64,000 nt of DNA, taken from assembly GCF_040560245.1 (NCBI RefSeq), contig NZ_JAKMWP010000001.1, one strand, 5' to 3'. Both the position numbers and the translations under genes were made by a program. Of this stretch, positions 62,070 to 64,000 are shown in pieces. The notes below the pieces were generated by a model. It saw nothing but the letters and a program-made list of their open reading frames with translations. It did no database searches and was not told the origin of the DNA. The stretch's first letter is position 1, and each line of letters opens with the position of its first letter. Origin of the DNA: Morganella sibonii. GTDB taxonomy: Bacteria; Pseudomonadota; Gammaproteobacteria; Enterobacterales; Enterobacteriaceae.

Positions 62070-62177
62070 ATGGAAAACAATAACCGATTTTGGCCGCATA
62101 TAAGACGCGTCACACACCTTATGATGTTCTCACATCGTTCGTGTTTTGATTTTAATCGTTTTAATGCGCAAAGGTAG
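62070..62177 (+). CDS. speFL: SpeFL, ornithine-sensing leader peptide
   Basis: A 35-residue peptide upstream of speF, beginning MENNNRFWPHIRRVTHLMMF and ending HRSCFDFNRFNAQR. It matches E. coli SpeFL (34 residues) in the MENN start, the sensor HIRRxxH (residues 10-16) and the HRxxFDFxxFNAxR end. In E. coli, ornithine bound to nascent SpeFL stalls the ribosome and blocks Rho-dependent termination, turning on speF-potE. Five A residues and a GGTG precede the ATG. This is too short for ordinary gene finders. Confidence 0.93.
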   Translation: MENNNRFWPHIRRVTHLMMFSHRSCFDFNRFNAQR

Positions 62178-62555
62178 TTCCTCTACTGACATCCATGACG
62201 TTGTCTGCATATTGCCATCGTATGGATCGTCGACCTCTTTCTCATTATATCCCGCATTTATTTGTGGATATACTGAATTCTGATTGATAATTCATACTCT
62301 GGTTTTCATGCATATCAATGTGCAGGTAAACAGCTTTCATCATTTCCGGTTATGGCAAAAAAGCCCTTGCTGAGATAGTGAAAGCCGTCAGCCCTGAACA
62401 TTGTTTTGACATACGTAATGGCATAAAGAGAAATGTGACTTTTTAACTCAATAGTATATTGAGGGAACAAACTCGCATTTATGAAAATAAATATCTGAAA
62501 TATTTTTTATGAATATTCCAGCGGGAAACTTTTGCCAAAAATAAAAGGTATGAAA
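62178..62555 (+). promoter_or_regulatory. speF leader between speFL and speF
   Basis: 378 bases without a clear gene; in E. coli this interval carries Rho-entry sequence and a structured region relieved when SpeFL stalls. A CCAT-GACG / CGT-ATGG pairing near 62188-62226 could form a hairpin. A tiny frame (ATGGCAAAAAAG to TAG, eight codons) at about 62351 is probably chance. Confidence 0.6.
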
Positions 62556-63775
62556 ATGAAAAGTTATAAAATCGCTGTCAGCTATGATATGTCTGACTAT
62601 ATTTCAACACACCGGGAATGTGTGGATATCCTGAATACAGATTTTACTGATGTTGCTGTAATCGTTATTTCACTTGATGATATCCGCGACGGAAAGCTGG
62701 ATTTTATTGAGCAGCACAGTTTTGAACAGCCGGTTTTCGCTGTAATCAGTGATCACGAAGTCATTCCGGCAGATATCATTACACGGTTAACCGGTGTGAT
62801 TGATTTAAATAAAAAGAACGGTGAATTATACAGTAAGCAACTGGAAACAGCGGCGCTGAAATATGAAGAAAGCCTGTTACCGCCATTTTTCGGCAGCCTG
62901 AAAAAATATGTTGAGCAGGGCAATTCGGCTTTTGATTGTCCCGGACATCAGGGCGGGGAGTTTTTCCGCCGTCACCCGCTGGGTAACCAGTTTGCTGAAT
63001 ATTTCGGTGAAAATTTATTCCGTTCTGATTTATGTAATGCGGATGTCTCCATGGGGGATCTGCTGATTCATGAAGGGGCGCCGTGCGCGGCACAGCAGCA
63101 TGCGGCGAAAGTCTTTAATGCGGATAAAACCTATTTCGTCCTTAATGGTACGTCGTCTTCAAATAAAGTGGTGCTGAATGCCTTACTGGCGCCGGGTGAC
63201 CTGGTATTATTCGATCGTAACAACCACAAATCAAACCACCACGGTGCATTAATACAGGCAGGGGCAACACCGGTTTATCTGGAAGCGGCGCGTAACCCGT
63301 TCGGATTTATCGGCGGGATTGATGCTCACTGTTTTGAGGAAGATTATCTTCGCGGCTTAATTAAAGAAGTCGCACCTGAACGAACCGGTGAAAAACGTCC
63401 GTTCCGCCTGGCCGTTATTCAGCTGGGTACATATGACGGAACAATTTATAACGCACGTCAGGTTGTCGATAAAATCGGTCATTTATGTGACTACATTTTA
63501 TTTGATTCCGCCTGGGTTGGTTATGAACAGTTTATTCCGATGATGAAAGATTGTTCTCCGCTTTTGCTGGAGCTGAATGAAAATGATCCCGGAATTCTGG
63601 TCACACAATCAGTCCATAAACAACAGGCCGGTTTCTCTCAGACATCTCAGATCCATAAAAAAGACAGCCATATTAAAGGCCAGAGCCGTTATGTGAATCA
63701 TAAGCGTCTGAACAACGCCTTTATGATGCATGCTTCCACCAGCCCGTTCTATCCGCTGTTTGATCTTACCCAGCA
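62556..63775 (+). pseudogene. speF: speF, inducible ornithine decarboxylase, truncated by IS3
   Basis: SpeF decarboxylates ornithine to putrescine with PLP and is paired with the antiporter PotE in acid stress. Start ATG 62556 gives MKSYKIAVSYDMS, with AAAGG seven bases upstream. About 401 codons are SpeF (of about 730), including the N-terminal wing domain, NSAFDCPGHQGGEFFRRHP and the PLP lysine at residue 355 in TQSVHKQQAGFSQTSQIH. After PFYPLF the frame enters the IS3 end (63761) and stops after DLTQQ (TAG 63776-63778). The C-terminal dimer and active-site parts are lost, so the enzyme is almost surely dead unless the element excises. Confidence 0.94.
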
Positions 63776-64000
63776 ATAGTGGACACGCAGCTAAGTGAGT
63801 AAACTCTTTACCAGAGGTGACTCATATGACAAAAAAAGTATTAACCACTAAGCAACCCCGTAAGCAATATACGCCCGAATTTCGCCAGGAAGCCCTGAAC
63901 CTGGCTGAACGTATCGGTGTAGCCGCCGCTTCCCGTGAACTTGGCCTTTACGAATCACAGCTTTACGCTTGGCGCAGTAAGCAACAGCAAAGCCTATCTG
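63761..64000 (+). mobile_element. IS3-type insertion sequence, left end (incomplete)
   Basis: The left terminal repeat starts at 63761 (TGATCTTACCCAGCAATAGT) and continues GGACACGCAGCTAAGTGAG, matching E. coli IS3 at its left end. The next bases hold GAGGTGACTCAT and the transposase OrfA start. The right end lies beyond the window. The insertion is in speF in the same orientation. Confidence 0.95.
63826..64000 (+). CDS. IS3-family OrfA (InsE-type), 5' part
   Basis: 58 complete codons are in the window: MTKKVLTTKQPRKQYTPEFR, then QEALNLAERIGVAAASRELG, then LYESQLYAWRSKQQQ. This is the helix-turn-helix OrfA of IS3 (E. coli InsE), which binds the IS ends and is joined to OrfB by -1 frameshifting to give the active OrfAB transposase. 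The leucine zipper and the frameshift site lie beyond the window. GAGGTGA serves as ribosome-binding site. Confidence 0.94.
   Translation, partial: MTKKVLTTKQPRKQYTPEFRQEALNLAERIGVAAASRELGLYESQLYAWRSKQQQSLS

Noticed and set aside
1..64000. CRISPR arrays or phage genes
   Set aside because: No regularly spaced direct repeats and no phage structural or integrase genes were seen.

Overview
The window looks like chromosomal DNA of a Gammaproteobacterium in Enterobacterales. Nearly every protein resembles its E. coli counterpart closely. G+C is roughly half by eye, and the content (SpeF-type ornithine decarboxylase, AmpD, SecM, no guaC/nadC/ampE/aroP at their usual places) suggests Morganellaceae, most likely Morganella. 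The genus is an inference from composition and synteny; no search was run.

Layout. (1) 1-11.6 kb: the end of the dcw cell-wall/division cluster (murF end, mraY, murD, ftsW, murG, murC, ddlB, ftsQ, ftsA, ftsZ) and lpxC, all on the plus strand. (2) 11.7-16.1 kb: a minus-strand DciA-family gene, then secM-secA and mutT. The SecM arrest peptide apparently starts at an ATT codon. (3) 16.1-21.9 kb: minus-strand yacG-zapD-coaE and the ppdD-hofB-hofC pilus genes, then plus-strand ampD. (4) 22-33 kb: pdhR-aceE-aceF-lpd, acnB and yacL, with a perfect palindromic PdhR-type operator. (5) 33-41 kb: a jump, relative to E. coli, to mscS, a cysteine-containing unknown gene, argO, yggE, argP, rpiA, serA, fau, 6S RNA and zapA. 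(6) 41-53 kb: ygfB-pepP-ubiH-ubiI, gcvTHP, an HD-domain gene, ygfZ, sdhE-ygfX and fldB. (7) 53.7-60 kb: xerD-dsbC-recJ-prfB-lysS, with the RF2 programmed +1 frameshift, then tRNA-Gly(CCC). (8) 60-64 kb: an AT-rich accessory stretch with small secreted or unknown proteins (one with Sel1 repeats), then the ornithine-sensing leader peptide speFL and speF. speF is cut after about 401 codons by the left end of an IS3-type insertion sequence that runs out of the window.

How the genes work together. Region 1 makes lipid II and the divisome and commits lipid A synthesis. SecM/SecA drive protein export. PdhR-AceEF-Lpd-AcnB feed acetyl-CoA into the TCA cycle, and Lpd also serves the glycine cleavage system (GcvTHP), which with SerA, Fau and YgfZ forms a serine/glycine/one-carbon theme. 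UbiH and UbiI make ubiquinone. XerD, RecJ, RF2 and LysS are housekeeping.

Most notable points: the IS3-broken speF behind an intact SpeFL sensor; secM with an ATT start and a one-residue change in arrest-motif spacing; a four-copy 11-bp tandem repeat between secM and secA; a long hairpin whose 3' arm holds the likely argO ribosome-binding site; a strong terminator inside gcvTHP; and three large intergenic palindromes (pdhR-aceE, serA-fau, ubiI-gcvT).
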